DNA from: Pseudomonas sp. PSKL.D1
Lineage (GTDB): Bacteria; Pseudomonadota; Gammaproteobacteria; Pseudomonadales; Pseudomonadaceae
NCBI RefSeq assembly: GCF_028898945.1
Contig: NZ_CP118607.1
Span: forward strand, 868,001 to 932,000
Length of the DNA: 64,000 nucleotides
Reading direction: 5' to 3'
Shown: piece by piece, positions 35,109-43,383 of the stretch
How the letters are laid out: every line of letters begins with the position of its first letter
How positions within the stretch are numbered: the stretch's first letter is position 1
Translations under genes and position numbers: made by a program
Notes under the pieces: generated by a model
Database searches by the model: none
What the model saw: the letters and a program-made list of their open reading frames with translations, nothing else
What the model was told of the DNA's origin: nothing

Positions 35109-35960
35109 ATGTTGAAACACTGGCCACCTTTGAACGCCTTGCGTGGTTTTGAGGCCGCCGCCCGGTTGGGTAGCTTCCACAAGGCTGCCGAGGCGTTGAA
35201 CCTGACTCAGTCAGCGATCAGCCAGCAGATCCGCAGCCTGGAAACCTACCTGGAGCAACCGCTGTTCTACCGCAGTGGGCGCAGCGTGAGCCTGACCGAT
35301 GCGGGGCATGACCTGCTGAGCACCACCCAGTCGATGTTGCAGCACCTGGCGGTTGGCATCCGGCGCCTGGAGCAGTACCGCAAGCCGAACCAGCTGGTGG
35401 TCAACACCAGCCCGGCATTCGCCCGGCACTGGTTGCTGCCGCGCCTGGCCGATTTTCATCAGCGCTGCCCGCAGGTAGACCTGTGGCTGTTCACCAGCTT
35501 CGAGGTGCCGGACATGGCCAACGAAACCATTGACCTGGCCATCCGCGACGACTTGAGCGCCCAGGCTGAATGCAGTTTCAGCGTGCTGTACCACGACAAG
35601 CTGTACCCGGCCTGCCACCCCTCGCTGCTGCAGTCGACCAGCCGCACCACGTTGCACGGTGAGCGGGAAATGGACTGGAGCCACTGGCAACTGGAGGGCG
35701 GGGAGGATGTGGGGCAGCAGGGCAAGGGGCTAAACTTTTCGGACCCGGGCTTGCTGCTGGATGCGGCGAGCGAAGGCCTGGGCGTGGCGTTGGTCAGCGA
35801 GTTGCTGGCGGCCCGAGCGGTGCAGTCGGGCAGCCTGCAGGCATTGTCGCAACAGCGTGTGCGTGGGCCGGCCTGGGCGTGCCTGGTGCATCGGGACAGC
35901 CAGGATGACCCATTGGCCCGGCAGTTTTTGGGCTGGTTGAAGGGGGAACTGGCAACGTAA
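35109..35960 (+). CDS. LysR-family regulator (GcvA-like), divergent from aguA
   Basis: A 283-residue LysR protein of the GcvA type. The HTH is in LRGFEAAARLGSFHKAAEAL with TQSAISQQIRSLE as recognition helix; the effector domain begins near residue 90. It starts at ATG 35109 (a TTG lies two codons upstream). It is divergent from aguA with 135 bp between the starts, the standard arrangement for a LysR activator, so it probably controls the agmatine operon in response to agmatine or carbamoylputrescine (inference). P. aeruginosa uses a TetR regulator, AguR, instead. Confidence 0.87.
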   Translation: MLKHWPPLNALRGFEAAARLGSFHKAAEALNLTQSAISQQIRSLETYLEQPLFYRSGRSVSLTDAGHDLLSTTQSMLQHLAVGIRRLEQYRKPNQLVVNTSPAFARHWLLPRLADFHQRCPQVDLWLFTSFEVPDMANETIDLAIRDDLSAQAECSFSVLYHDKLYPACHPSLLQSTSRTTLHGEREMDWSHWQLEGGEDVGQQGKGLNFSDPGLLLDAASEGLGVALVSELLAARAVQSGSLQALSQQRVRGPAWACLVHRDSQDDPLARQFLGWLKGELAT

Positions 35961-36006
35961 TATGTGTCGGATAACCTGCGGGGGTAGTCTCACCCTCTGA
36001 TCAAAC

Positions 36007-36030
36007 GGAAACGCCCCTGCTGGCGTTTCC
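36007..36030. terminator. hairpin between the LysR gene and fabV
   Basis: GGAAACGCC, 6-nt loop, GGCGTTTCC: a 9-bp perfect stem without a T tract. It may end the LysR transcript or lie in the fabV leader, 29 bp before the fabV start. Confidence 0.5.
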
Positions 36031-36058
36031 CCGGCATAAACCTGACGAGGTACAGACA

Positions 36059-37258
36059 TTGGCCATCATTCATCCTAAGGTTCGCGGTTTCATCTGCACC
36101 ACGACTCATCCGAAGGGCTGCGAGCTGAACGTCCGTGACCAGATCGAAGCCACCCGCAAGCTGGGCGTGCGCGAGGATGGCCCGAAGAAGGTACTGGTCA
36201 TCGGTGCTTCCAGCGGCTACGGCCTGGCAGCGCGCATCACCGCCGCGTTCGGCTTCAAGGCCGACACCCTGGGCGTGTTCTTCGAAAAGCCTGGCACCGA
36301 AACCAAGGCTGGCACCGCCGGCTGGTACAACGCTGCGGCGTTCGACAAATTCGCCAAGGCCGAAGGCCTGTACAGCAAGTCGATCAACGGTGACGCCTTC
36401 TCCGACGAAGCCCGCGCCAAGGTCATCGAGCTGATCAAAAATGAAATGGGCGGCCAGGTAGACCTGGTGATCTACTCCTTGGCCTCGCCGGTGCGCAAGC
36501 TGCCGCAGACCGGTGAAGTGATTCGCTCCGCGCTCAAGCCGATCGGCCAGCCGTACAAGTCGACCGCCATCGACACCAACAAGGACACCATCATCGAGGC
36601 CAGCATCGAGCCGGCTTCCGAGCAGGAAATCCAGGACACCGTCACCGTCATGGGTGGCCAGGACTGGGAGCTGTGGATCGATGCCCTGAACGCTGCCGGC
36701 GTTCTCGCGCCACAGGCCCGTACCGTGGCATTCAGCTACATCGGTACCGAAATCACCTGGCCGATCTACTGGCACGGTGCCCTTGGCAAGGCCAAGCAGG
36801 ATCTGGACGAAACCGCTCAACGCCTGGGCAGCAAGGTTGGCGGCAGCGCCAATGTGGCCGTGCTCAAGTCGGTGGTCACCCAGGCCAGCTCGGCCATTCC
36901 GGTGATGCCGCTGTACCTGTCGATGGTCTTCAAGATCATGCAGGAGAAGGGTGTTCACGAGGGGACTCAGGACCAGCTGGACCGCATGTTCCGTGACCGT
37001 ATGTACCGTGCCGACGGCGCTCCGGCGGAGCTGGACGAAAAAGGCCGCCTGCGCCTGGACGACTGGGAACTGCGTGACGACGTGCAGGACGCCTGCAAAG
37101 CCATGTGGCCGCAAGTGACCACCGAGAACCTGTTCGAGTTGACCGACTATGCCGGTTACAAGAAGCAGTTCCTCAACCTGTTCGGCTTTGAGCGCGCTGA
37201 CGTCAACTACGACGAAGACGTGGCGACCGATGTGAAGTTCGACTGCGTCGAGCTGTAA
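36059..37258 (+). CDS. fabV: FabV-type enoyl-[acyl-carrier-protein] reductase (NADH)
   Basis: A 399-residue enoyl-ACP/CoA reductase that reduces the trans-2 double bond in the last step of fatty acid elongation; FabV enzymes are resistant to triclosan (family knowledge). It has [18 protein letters not shown] at the N-terminus, the NADH site [12 protein letters not shown], and the FabV-specific Tyr-x8-Lys motif in [12 protein letters not shown]. Initiation is at TTG 36059: no in-frame ATG exists before the conserved N-terminus and a GAGG lies about 10 bp upstream. A REP-like element follows. Confidence 0.93.
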   Translation: MAIIHPKVRGFICTTTHPKGCELNVRDQIEATRKLGVREDGPKKVLVIGASSGYGLAARITAAFGFKADTLGVFFEKPGTETKAGTAGWYNAAAFDKFAKAEGLYSKSINGDAFSDEARAKVIELIKNEMGGQVDLVIYSLASPVRKLPQTGEVIRSALKPIGQPYKSTAIDTNKDTIIEASIEPASEQEIQDTVTVMGGQDWELWIDALNAAGVLAPQARTVAFSYIGTEITWPIYWHGALGKAKQDLDETAQRLGSKVGGSANVAVLKSVVTQASSAIPVMPLYLSMVFKIMQEKGVHEGTQDQLDRMFRDRMYRADGAPAELDEKGRLRLDDWELRDDVQDACKAMWPQVTTENLFELTDYAGYKKQFLNLFGFERADVNYDEDVATDVKFDCVEL

Positions 37259-37314
37259 GCAAGTCTTACCTAGGCCGCCTGCACTGGGGCCGCTTTGCGG
37301 CCCATCGCGACACG

Positions 37315-37383
37315 AGGCCGCTCCCACATCGACCGCATTTACCGCTATTTACAGGGAAAATGCGGACCGTGTGGGAGCGGCCT
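37315..37383. repeat. long inverted repeat (REP class with GCTCCCACA)
   Basis: Outer arms AGGCCGCTCCCACA (37315-37328) and complement (37370-37383), inner arms CCGCATTT/AAATGCGG. It differs in sequence from the GCGGATAAATCC elements and belongs to the other common P. putida type. It sits in the 248-bp gap between fabV and the hydrolase gene, where I see no gene. Confidence 0.75.
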
Positions 37384-37506
37384 TGCCGGGGCGCCGGACC
37401 GGTTGGAAAGGGCTGCGCAGCAGCCCCGGCGATCTTGAGTAAACAACATTCCGGTACAGCCCCCATTTTTTTGCTAGCGTTGGCGCACAACAACAGGAAG
37501 CGCGCC

Positions 37507-38433
37507 ATGAGCAGCCTCACCCAGCCCGCCACGCCCTTTCGCCAGGCCGCTGCCGACGGCTACAGCCTCGGTGGTTTCATCTGGCGCCACGCCACACCTG
37601 ATGCCCAGCGCCCGCTGGTGATCATCAACGCCGCCACCTCCGTACGTTGCCGTTACTACTTACGCTTTGCCGACTACCTGTTCGCCCAAGGTTGCGATGT
37701 GCTGACCTATGACTACCGAGGCATCGGTGAATCTCGCCCGCCGTCCTTGCGCGGCTTCAAGGCCTCGTGGAGCGACTGGGGACGGTTGGATTTCGAGGCC
37801 ATGCTGACACATGCCGCGCAGGCTTTCCCGGGGCAGCCCGTGGATGTGGTCGGTCACAGCTTTGGTGGCTGTGCGGTAGGGCTGGCGCCGTCTGCCGGGT
37901 GCATCCGCCGGGTGGTGATGGTGGGTGCGCAGTTCGCGTTCTGGCGCGACTATGCTGCCGATCAACGCTGGCGCCTGTTTGGCAAATGGCACGTGGTAAT
38001 GCCATTGCTCACGTGGGTGTTCGGCTACTTTCCCGGCAAGCGTCTTGGCTGGATGGAAGACACGCCGGCGGGCGTGGTCCGTGACTGGACAGCGCGCACG
38101 CCGCGCTATGAACACCGGCCCAGTGGGCGTGCATTGAGCGCATTACCTTTCGCCGAAGTGCGGGCGGCTACGCTGGCCATCAGCCTGACTGATGACCCGT
38201 TTGGCACCGTGGCGGCTACCGAGCGGTTACTGGCTTACCTGACGCAGGCTGAGCGTCGGCATTTACGAATTGCGCCTGTGGATATCTCGGTGGCGGAGAT
38301 TGGCCATTTCGCGTTTTTCCATGATCGGTTCCGCGAGGACTTGTGGCCGATTGCATTGGGATGGTTGCAGCGGGGGGAGGTGGCTTCGAAGTGGGAAGCA
38401 GTTGCATCGCGGATAAATCCGCTCCTACCTTGA
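37507..38433 (+). CDS. alpha/beta hydrolase, C-terminus encoded by a REP
   Basis: A 308-residue serine hydrolase-like protein. The nucleophile elbow is GHSFGG (in VDVVGHSFGGCAVGLAPS), with an Asp-containing loop (SLTDDPFG) and a late His in EIGHFAFF, giving a plausible triad. It resembles YheT/COG4757-type hydrolases with unknown substrate. ATG 37507 has ribosome-binding site AGGAAG. The last nine residues (ASRINPLLP) are encoded by the REP at 38405-38456 and the stop lies inside that REP, so the original stop codon was probably replaced by REP insertion. Confidence 0.8.
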   Translation: MSSLTQPATPFRQAAADGYSLGGFIWRHATPDAQRPLVIINAATSVRCRYYLRFADYLFAQGCDVLTYDYRGIGESRPPSLRGFKASWSDWGRLDFEAMLTHAAQAFPGQPVDVVGHSFGGCAVGLAPSAGCIRRVVMVGAQFAFWRDYAADQRWRLFGKWHVVMPLLTWVFGYFPGKRLGWMEDTPAGVVRDWTARTPRYEHRPSGRALSALPFAEVRAATLAISLTDDPFGTVAATERLLAYLTQAERRHLRIAPVDISVAEIGHFAFFHDRFREDLWPIALGWLQRGEVASKWEAVASRINPLLP

Positions 38434-38456
38434 TTCGTAGGGTGGATTGATCCGCG
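38405..38456. repeat. imperfect REP overlapping the hydrolase 3' end
   Basis: CATCGCGGATAAATCCGCTC, then CTACC, and a degenerate return arm GTAGGGTGGATTGATCCGCG. It supplies the last codons and stop of the upstream hydrolase gene and lies just before the convergent HopJ-like gene. Confidence 0.75.
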
Positions 38457-38465
38457 AAAGGGCCG

Positions 38466-38807
38466 TCAGGCCAGGCGCTGCAGTGGCTGCCCGGCGAATT
38501 TAACGCCCGCCAGGCCATGCTTGATCAACGCACGGATGTTGCCATGGTCGCTGCCCTCGGGCGTGGCAACCACGTCACGGTAGTGCTCACCAAACGCCAG
38601 CAATGCTTCTTGATCTGTCAGGCCTTCGAGCAAGGCCAGCCCCAGGGTTTTGCACGAGCCTTCGTTCTGCCCGGCAGCATTTTCAACACCACCGTTGTTG
38701 AAGGCTTGCGGCTGGTAGCTGTAGTTGGCGGCAATGAATGCCAAAGTATCGGCAAAGGCATGCTCGCCGCTGGCCAGGCTTGTGCGGAAGGTATTCAGAT
38801 CAGTCAC
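38466..38807 (-). CDS. HopJ-type family protein
   Basis: A 113-residue protein of the HopJ type III effector-like family: EHAFADTLAFIAANYSYQPQ, then VENAAGQNEGSCKTLGLALL, then LAFGEHYRDVVATPEGSDHG. The name comes from a plant-pathogen effector, but this family is widespread in non-pathogens and no secretion apparatus is nearby, so a housekeeping role is more likely. The start is GTG 38807 (VTDLNTFRTS) with ribosome-binding site AAAGGA; an extension to 38942 runs through the DUF1244 gene. It overlaps the DUF1244 gene by 8 bp. Confidence 0.82.
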   Translation of the reverse strand: MTDLNTFRTSLASGEHAFADTLAFIAANYSYQPQAFNNGGVENAAGQNEGSCKTLGLALLEGLTDQEALLAFGEHYRDVVATPEGSDHGNIRALIKHGLAGVKFAGQPLQRLA

Positions 38808-39096
38808 GTGGTTTTCCTTTTTCAAACGCCGCTTGTTGGTCGGCGCTGGCTTCTTTCTGGTACTGGGCTTTCCACTCGGCGTAGGGCATGCCATACACCG
38901 CTTCGCGGGCATCATCCAGGCTGATGTCGACCTGATGCTCATCGGCAGCCGCCTTGTACCATTTGGACAGGCAGTTGCGGCAGAAGCCGGAGAGGTTCAT
39001 CAGGTCGATGTTCTGCACGTCGGTGCGCTTTTGCAGGTGTTCGACCAGGCGCCGGAACGCGGCGGCTTCGAGTTCGAGCTGTTGTTGCGGGGTCAT
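38800..39096 (-). CDS. DUF1244 family protein
   Basis: A 98-residue protein with the DUF1244 block AAFRRLVEHLQKRTDVQNID, then LMNLSGFCRNCLSKWYKAA. The CRNC pair and the conserved Trp are family hallmarks. Function is unknown. It overlaps the HopJ-like gene downstream by 8 bp and lies 9 bp after folM, so folM-DUF1244-hopJ look like one operon. Confidence 0.85.
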   Translation of the reverse strand: MTPQQQLELEAAAFRRLVEHLQKRTDVQNIDLMNLSGFCRNCLSKWYKAAADEHQVDISLDDAREAVYGMPYAEWKAQYQKEASADQQAAFEKGKPRD

Positions 39097-39105
39097 GGGC
39101 GTCTC

Positions 39106-39798
39106 TCAGGTCATGCGATTCTTGAGGTGGCGGCCACCGTTGATGACCACTTGGCTGCCGGTGCTGTACTGGCTGGCGAGCAGGTATTTGACCGTGTCGA
39201 TCAGTGGCCCGGCGCCGGGTTCGAATTCCAGCAGGGCCTTTTTCAGGGTTTGCTGGCGGTAGGCCTCGTCACCACCTTCCTTGAGGATGAGCAGGCCCGG
39301 CAGGATACCGTTGACGTGCACCTTGGGCGCGTACTTTTCAGCAAATGACAGCACCATGTTCTGCAGCGCGGCCTTGGTAGCGGCGTAGCCGATGTGGCTT
39401 TTGCTGCCGCGAGAGGACGTTTCGTCGCAGATGTGAATGATGTCGGCCTTGTCGACCTTGTTCAGCATGGCGCCGAGCGCGAGGTTGAGGTGGTACGGCG
39501 CCTCTACGTGCAGGCGGAACATGGTCTCGAGGTTGTCGAGCCCGTCGTCGAGCCACAGCGACGCGTTATGGATGATGGCGCGCAGGCCGTCGTAATGCTG
39601 CTGCACGTGGTCGATCAGCGCCTGGCGATCTGCCGCCTGGCAGAGGTCGGCCTGAAACTGCACGATATTCGGGTGCGGGGACTGCGGTTGAAGGCTGCGG
39701 CTGGCACTGATCACCGTGTGGCCGGCCTGGGCCAGTTCGAGGGCCAGGGCCAGCCCCACGCGCTGGCTGGCTCCGGTAACGAGGATTGGGCTGTTCAT
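39106..39798 (-). CDS. folM: dihydromonapterin reductase (FolM)
   Basis: A 230-residue short-chain dehydrogenase. The N-terminal NADPH site is TGASQRVGLALALE, the variant form found in FolM; other family blocks are LRAIIHNASLWLDDG, HIGYAATKAALQNMVLSFAE and the C-terminal INGGRHL. FolM reduces dihydromonapterin to tetrahydromonapterin, the cofactor of phenylalanine hydroxylase in Pseudomonas, and has weak dihydrofolate reductase activity (family knowledge). ATG 39798 is the family start. It is followed by DUF1244 and hopJ genes. Confidence 0.9.
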   Translation of the reverse strand: MNSPILVTGASQRVGLALALELAQAGHTVISASRSLQPQSPHPNIVQFQADLCQAADRQALIDHVQQHYDGLRAIIHNASLWLDDGLDNLETMFRLHVEAPYHLNLALGAMLNKVDKADIIHICDETSSRGSKSHIGYAATKAALQNMVLSFAEKYAPKVHVNGILPGLLILKEGGDEAYRQQTLKKALLEFEPGAGPLIDTVKYLLASQYSTGSQVVINGGRHLKNRMT

Positions 39799-39869
39799 GT
39801 GCGGGCGGTCAACTTGTGCGGTCTGTCGTTGCCGCCCAGCATACCCGAAGTCGCGCTTTTTGCGGGGCT

Positions 39870-40430
39870 TCAGCGGCTGCGTAGCACGTTGTCCGCGGCG
39901 GGCGTGGCGTGCAGCCAGCTGCTTAACAGGCGGGTGGACAGCGGGATGAACAGGTAAACCATCAGCGGGGTCAGGGCCAGCGTGCTGAGCATGATGCGAG
40001 GCACCAGTTCCAGCCCGGAAAGCCAATGGCCGAAAAGCACATTGAAGAGCAACGAGACCGGGAAAAACGCCAGCCAGATGGCCACCGCCTGCTTCCAGCG
40101 CGGAGGTTTTTGCACCGAGCTGGTGCCAAACCAGTCGTCAATACCTGTAGCTCGCCTCTCTTTGGGGCGCCTGAACAGGCCGTTGCCTCGCTGCAACCAG
40201 GCACGTCGGGAGGCTGAGTGTTCCCAGGCATGCAGGGTTGGTTCATCGCAGAAGCGGAAAATGATCTGAAATTCGTCGCTGTCACTGGGCGGCGCGAGGA
40301 TGCCCGAACCGAGGTAGCCGGGGAAGTCGGTGGCCAGTTGCTCGCCTTCATGTAGCCAGGCCAGCAGGTCTTGATAACGGCCGTGGGCGGCGCGGCGTGA
40401 CACCATCAGTGTGACGGGAGGGGTAGACAT
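39870..40430 (-). CDS. ABM-domain protein with C-terminal membrane helices
   Basis: A 186-residue protein. Residues about 5-95 form an antibiotic biosynthesis monooxygenase-like domain (VTLMVSRRAAHGRYQDLLAW; FQIIFRFCDEPTLHAWEHSA), followed by two membrane segments (about 117-137 and 147-168). This fused type is common in bacteria with unknown function. It lies upstream of folM on the same strand, 71 bp away, and is divergent from the LitR-like MerR gene, which may control it. ATG 40430 is chosen; the longer frame upstream crosses the promoter region. Confidence 0.78.
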   Translation of the reverse strand: MSTPPVTLMVSRRAAHGRYQDLLAWLHEGEQLATDFPGYLGSGILAPPSDSDEFQIIFRFCDEPTLHAWEHSASRRAWLQRGNGLFRRPKERRATGIDDWFGTSSVQKPPRWKQAVAIWLAFFPVSLLFNVLFGHWLSGLELVPRIMLSTLALTPLMVYLFIPLSTRLLSSWLHATPAADNVLRSR

Positions 40431-40477
40431 TGTGTATCTCCTGGCGGCGGGGCTGGCGGGTAGCTGACCCCTTGGCT

Positions 40478-40503
40478 GTGTCGCCCGGGGTGGTGGGCGA
40501 CAC
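40478..40503. other. 9-bp hairpin in the ABM / MerR divergent region
   Basis: GTGTCGCCC, 8-nt loop, GGGCGACAC. It falls 48 bp upstream of the ABM start and could be a leader hairpin or operator. A -10-like TAGAAT for the MerR gene is at 40606-40611. Confidence 0.45.
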
Positions 40504-40648
40504 TGGCAGGCATGCAAGAATCGGGCGCGGATTATCCGGCAAATGCTTCCTGCCGGGAATATCTGGTAGCAAACGCTTGCTCGCCTTTGGTCGGGCTCGT
40601 CGTAGTAGAATGCGCGTTCAATAACCGCGCACAGGTTAACCAGTGCAG

Positions 40649-41581
40649 ATGAACAAACAGGGACGTAACACGGACATCGAGGCAAGCCTTGAGCGCCAGG
40701 GCCTGTTCCCGATTCGCGAAGTTTCCCGGCTGACCGGGGTCAATGCCGTGACCTTGCGCGCCTGGGAGCGCCGTTACGGGTTGATCCAGCCAACCCGCAC
40801 CGACAGCGGCCACCGCCTGTATTCCCAGGCCGATATCGACGATGTGCGGCGCATTCTCGGTTGGCTGGAGCGCGGCGTTGCCGTCAGCAAGGTTGGCAGC
40901 ATTCTTGCCCGCGGCCAGGCACATGTTCAGGATGCAGCGGCGGTCGGCTGTGCCCTGCAATGGCAGACGCAACTGAGCGACGCCGTGCAACGCTTCGATG
41001 CCATCGGGCTGGACCGGCTGTTTGATCAGGTAGTCGCGGCCATGGGTCAGGACCAAGTGTTCACCGAGGTCTGCATGCCTGTTTGGCATGAGCTGGCTGC
41101 CGGGCAGAACACCTTCGGGCAGGCCAGTGAATGGTTATTCCTTGATCAGTTTCTGCGTGGGCGAGTGCACTTGCGCCTGCAATTGATACGTCAGATGCGA
41201 AGCTGTCATTTACTGCTGGCGCCGCTCCCAGGGCAATGTCTGGAGCTGGAGCTGTTGGTATCCGGGTTGCTGATCAGCGGCAAGGAATTCGGCGTGACCG
41301 TACTCATGCCGGGGCAGCCGCTGGAAGAGCTGACACTGATCAGCGAGCGCATCAGGCCGGATGCGCTGATCCTGTTCTCCAACCATGCCCCCACTGTCGA
41401 ATTGAGCAAACGCCTGATCCGGCTGGCGGGTGGGCTCCATTGCCCATTGTTGCTGGCCGGCGAGGGGGCCGAAATGGCTCAGCTGAACCTGGCGGGTAGC
41501 CCGGTAGCGTGCCTTGGGGCAGAACCTGAGTTGATGCGCCGGCGGTTGCGACAGTACCTGGCGGGTCAGCTCGATACCTGA
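40649..41581 (+). CDS. MerR-family regulator, class II LitR/PplR-like
   Basis: A 310-residue protein. The MerR HTH is at about residues 20-90 (REVSRLTGVNAVTLRAWERR, YGLIQPTRTDSGHRLYSQAD). A long C-terminal region is like the helical and B12-binding part of CarH/LitR photoreceptors but lacks the DxHxxG cobalamin motif, the hallmark of class II LitR proteins (PplR in P. putida). These work with short LOV proteins in blue-light responses, and a LOV gene lies 0.7 kb away. ATG 40649 is listed; GTG 40643 is better spaced from AGG. It overlaps the convergent PilZ gene by 16 bp. Confidence 0.78.
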   Translation: MNKQGRNTDIEASLERQGLFPIREVSRLTGVNAVTLRAWERRYGLIQPTRTDSGHRLYSQADIDDVRRILGWLERGVAVSKVGSILARGQAHVQDAAAVGCALQWQTQLSDAVQRFDAIGLDRLFDQVVAAMGQDQVFTEVCMPVWHELAAGQNTFGQASEWLFLDQFLRGRVHLRLQLIRQMRSCHLLLAPLPGQCLELELLVSGLLISGKEFGVTVLMPGQPLEELTLISERIRPDALILFSNHAPTVELSKRLIRLAGGLHCPLLLAGEGAEMAQLNLAGSPVACLGAEPELMRRRLRQYLAGQLDT

Positions 41582-42183
41582 GCGTGCAATTCGGGGTGCG
41601 CCCGGCGATGGGCCTGAAGGATGTACTCACGCAGGCGTTCGATCTCTTCGGCCGGGCTGCGGCTGAGGTCGTAAGCCGCAAGGTCCGGGCCGATGCGCCG
41701 GCGCAGCCTGCCGCGCAGGTTGATGGCGGGGATGCCGCCAGGTGCGAAGCGCAGGTCGAAGCGCGGCGGGGCTTCTGCAAGGCCACGAACCTCCACCAGT
41801 GCGCCTTTGAAGGAAATATCACGTACCAGCAAGCCGGCCGGCTTGCCATGCGCATCGAGCAGCGCGCTCGGCTGGTCCATCGACAGGCGCCAAGGGCGCA
41901 GCATGGGGCCGTCTTCGTAGATTTCCGGTGAGCCGATTTGCAGGTGCAGGGCGTGGAACTCGTCTTCCACCAGTTGCAGCGGGAAGCTGATCTGCTGGTT
42001 ATTGAACTGCGCCTGCAACGTAACCTGCTCGTTGGCGACCAGGCGGGTCAGCAACGATTGGATACGGCGATCGCCGTTGACGCGCAGGCTCGACATCGGG
42101 TCGGCCACATTCAACTGCGGTGAGTGCTGCATATCCTGGATGAAATCCAGTTCGTCCTGAGTCAGGAGTGCATCGGCTTGCAT
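41566..42183 (-). CDS. PilZ-domain (YcgR-like) protein with altered RxxxR motif
   Basis: A 205-residue protein with an N-terminal YcgR-like domain (about 1-95) and a PilZ domain (about 96-190). The second c-di-GMP motif is clear (DISFKG, residues 122-127), but the first reads RPWR (96-99) instead of RxxxR, so binding may be weakened or different. YcgR-type proteins act as c-di-GMP-controlled flagellar brakes. ATG 42183 is preferred to the TTG at 42213. It lies 59 bp downstream of the LOV gene on the same strand, so light sensing and motility may be linked. Confidence 0.75.
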   Translation of the reverse strand: MQADALLTQDELDFIQDMQHSPQLNVADPMSSLRVNGDRRIQSLLTRLVANEQVTLQAQFNNQQISFPLQLVEDEFHALHLQIGSPEIYEDGPMLRPWRLSMDQPSALLDAHGKPAGLLVRDISFKGALVEVRGLAEAPPRFDLRFAPGGIPAINLRGRLRRRIGPDLAAYDLSRSPAEEIERLREYILQAHRRAHPELHAQVSS

Positions 42184-42242
42184 GATCGAACTCGGTGGTG
42201 GCGATTTCTTCAACGGGATGGACCGTGCCGTGCGTACTTGGT

Positions 42243-42671
42243 TCAGGGGCGTTCGTCGGAATTCCGACGAGCGTGCAGTTCCGCCAGCTCGCGCTCAAGT
42301 TCCACCTGGCGGCTGACGTCTTTCTGGATACCGATGAAATATGTGCGTTGATCTGCGCCGTTCTTGACCGGGGTGATCGAGAGCTCGTTCCAGAATGCGC
42401 TGCCGTCCTTGCGGTAGTTGCGCAGCACTTCCCGGCACGGGCGGCCTTCCACAAGGGCCTTGCGAATGCGCGCACGGCCAAGCTGGTCACGGTCATCAGC
42501 CTGCAGAAAGCGGCAATCCTGGTAGAGGATTTCATCACGGCTGTAGCCGGTCAGGCGCTCGAAGGCAGCGTTCACGTAGATCAGGATTGTGTCGTCACCT
42601 TCCTGTTCGGCGACCACAATCCCGTCGTTGGAAGCATCGACCATGGATTGCAGCAGTTGTGCGTTGATCAT
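42243..42671 (-). CDS. short LOV blue-light photoreceptor (PpSB1-LOV-like)
   Basis: A 142-residue protein that is one LOV domain with flanking helices. The photoactive Cys53 lies in YQDCRFLQADDRDQ, with the FMN-contact blocks IVYVNAAFE-like (IYVNAAFERLTGYSRDEIL), NYRKDGSAFWNELSITPV and YFIGIQKDVSRQVELE. It is nearly identical to what I recall of P. putida PpSB1-LOV, known for its extremely slow dark recovery. It has no effector domain and must signal through a partner; the nearby MerR regulator is the best candidate. It probably forms an operon with the PilZ gene. Confidence 0.93.
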   Translation of the reverse strand: MINAQLLQSMVDASNDGIVVAEQEGDDTILIYVNAAFERLTGYSRDEILYQDCRFLQADDRDQLGRARIRKALVEGRPCREVLRNYRKDGSAFWNELSITPVKNGADQRTYFIGIQKDVSRQVELERELAELHARRNSDERP

Positions 42672-42772
42672 GTCCGGGCCATTGGGGGAGGGGACTTTGG
42701 TAGAGGCGGCCTTTTGCCACCGCCGGATGCTAGTATCCTACGTTTTCACTCAGTTTCGGAATCCTCTGCCCG

Positions 42773-43228
42773 ATGAAAGTCGCCATTATTTCCGGTTCGG
42801 TGTATGGCACCGCCGAAGAAGTTGCCCGCCATGCCGAGTCGCTGCTCAAGGCGGCGGGCTTCGAAGCCTGGCACGCCGCCCGCGCCACCCAGCAGGACCT
42901 CGAAGGTTTTGCCCCCCAAGCCCTGTTGGCCGTAACTTCCACAACAGGCATGGGTGAACTGCCAGATAACCTGATGCCGCTGTACAGCACCATCCGCGAT
43001 ACCCTGCCGGCTGCCTGGCGCGGCCTGCCCGGGGCGGTGATCGCACTGGGCGACTCCAGCTACGGCGACACCTACTGCGGTGGCGGCGAGCAGATGCGTG
43101 AACTGTTTGCCGAGCTGGGTGTGCACGAAGTGCTGCCGATGCTGCGCCTTGACGCCAGCGAGACCGTGACCCCTGAAGCTGATGCCGAGCCGTGGCTGGC
43201 TGAGTTGGCCCAAGCGTTGAAGGCCTGA
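42773..43228 (+). CDS. mioC: MioC-type flavodoxin
   Basis: A 151-residue flavodoxin with the FMN phosphate loop SGSVYGTAEEVARHAE at the N-terminus, then VTSTTGMGELPDN and LGDSSYGDTYCGGGEQM, which bind the isoalloxazine ring. MioC-type flavodoxins donate electrons to biotin synthase and other radical-SAM enzymes. It is divergent from the LOV gene with 101 bp between starts, so the promoters may be shared, but a light link is speculative. Confidence 0.9.
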   Translation: MKVAIISGSVYGTAEEVARHAESLLKAAGFEAWHAARATQQDLEGFAPQALLAVTSTTGMGELPDNLMPLYSTIRDTLPAAWRGLPGAVIALGDSSYGDTYCGGGEQMRELFAELGVHEVLPMLRLDASETVTPEADAEPWLAELAQALKA

Positions 43229-43339
43229 ACATTCAGTTGCGTTGGCGTCCATAGCCGTGACCATTCGTGCCAGTGACTCGCTCGGTCATCAAGCTGGCTG
43301 GCAACGCAAGTTTCACCGCAAAGGCTGCTGACTAGACTT

Positions 43340-43376
43340 CACCTCGACATAGAGAGCACATGAAAGTGCCGAGGTG
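43340..43376 (+). promoter_or_regulatory. hairpin able to hide the ribosome-binding site of a leader ORF
   Basis: CACCTCG (43340-43346) pairs with CGAGGTG (43370-43376), with an extra GCAC/GTGC stem (43356-43359/43366-43369) stacked inside. The GAGGTGA arm is the ribosome-binding site for the 17-codon ORF at 43384. Structure is inferred by eye. Confidence 0.4.
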
Positions 43377-43383
43377 ACATGCA

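Noticed and set aside
37259..37506. CRISPR-like or phage attachment repeat in the fabV-hydrolase gap
   Set aside because: Only inverted, REP-like structure is present; no direct repeats with spacers and no tRNA gene end.
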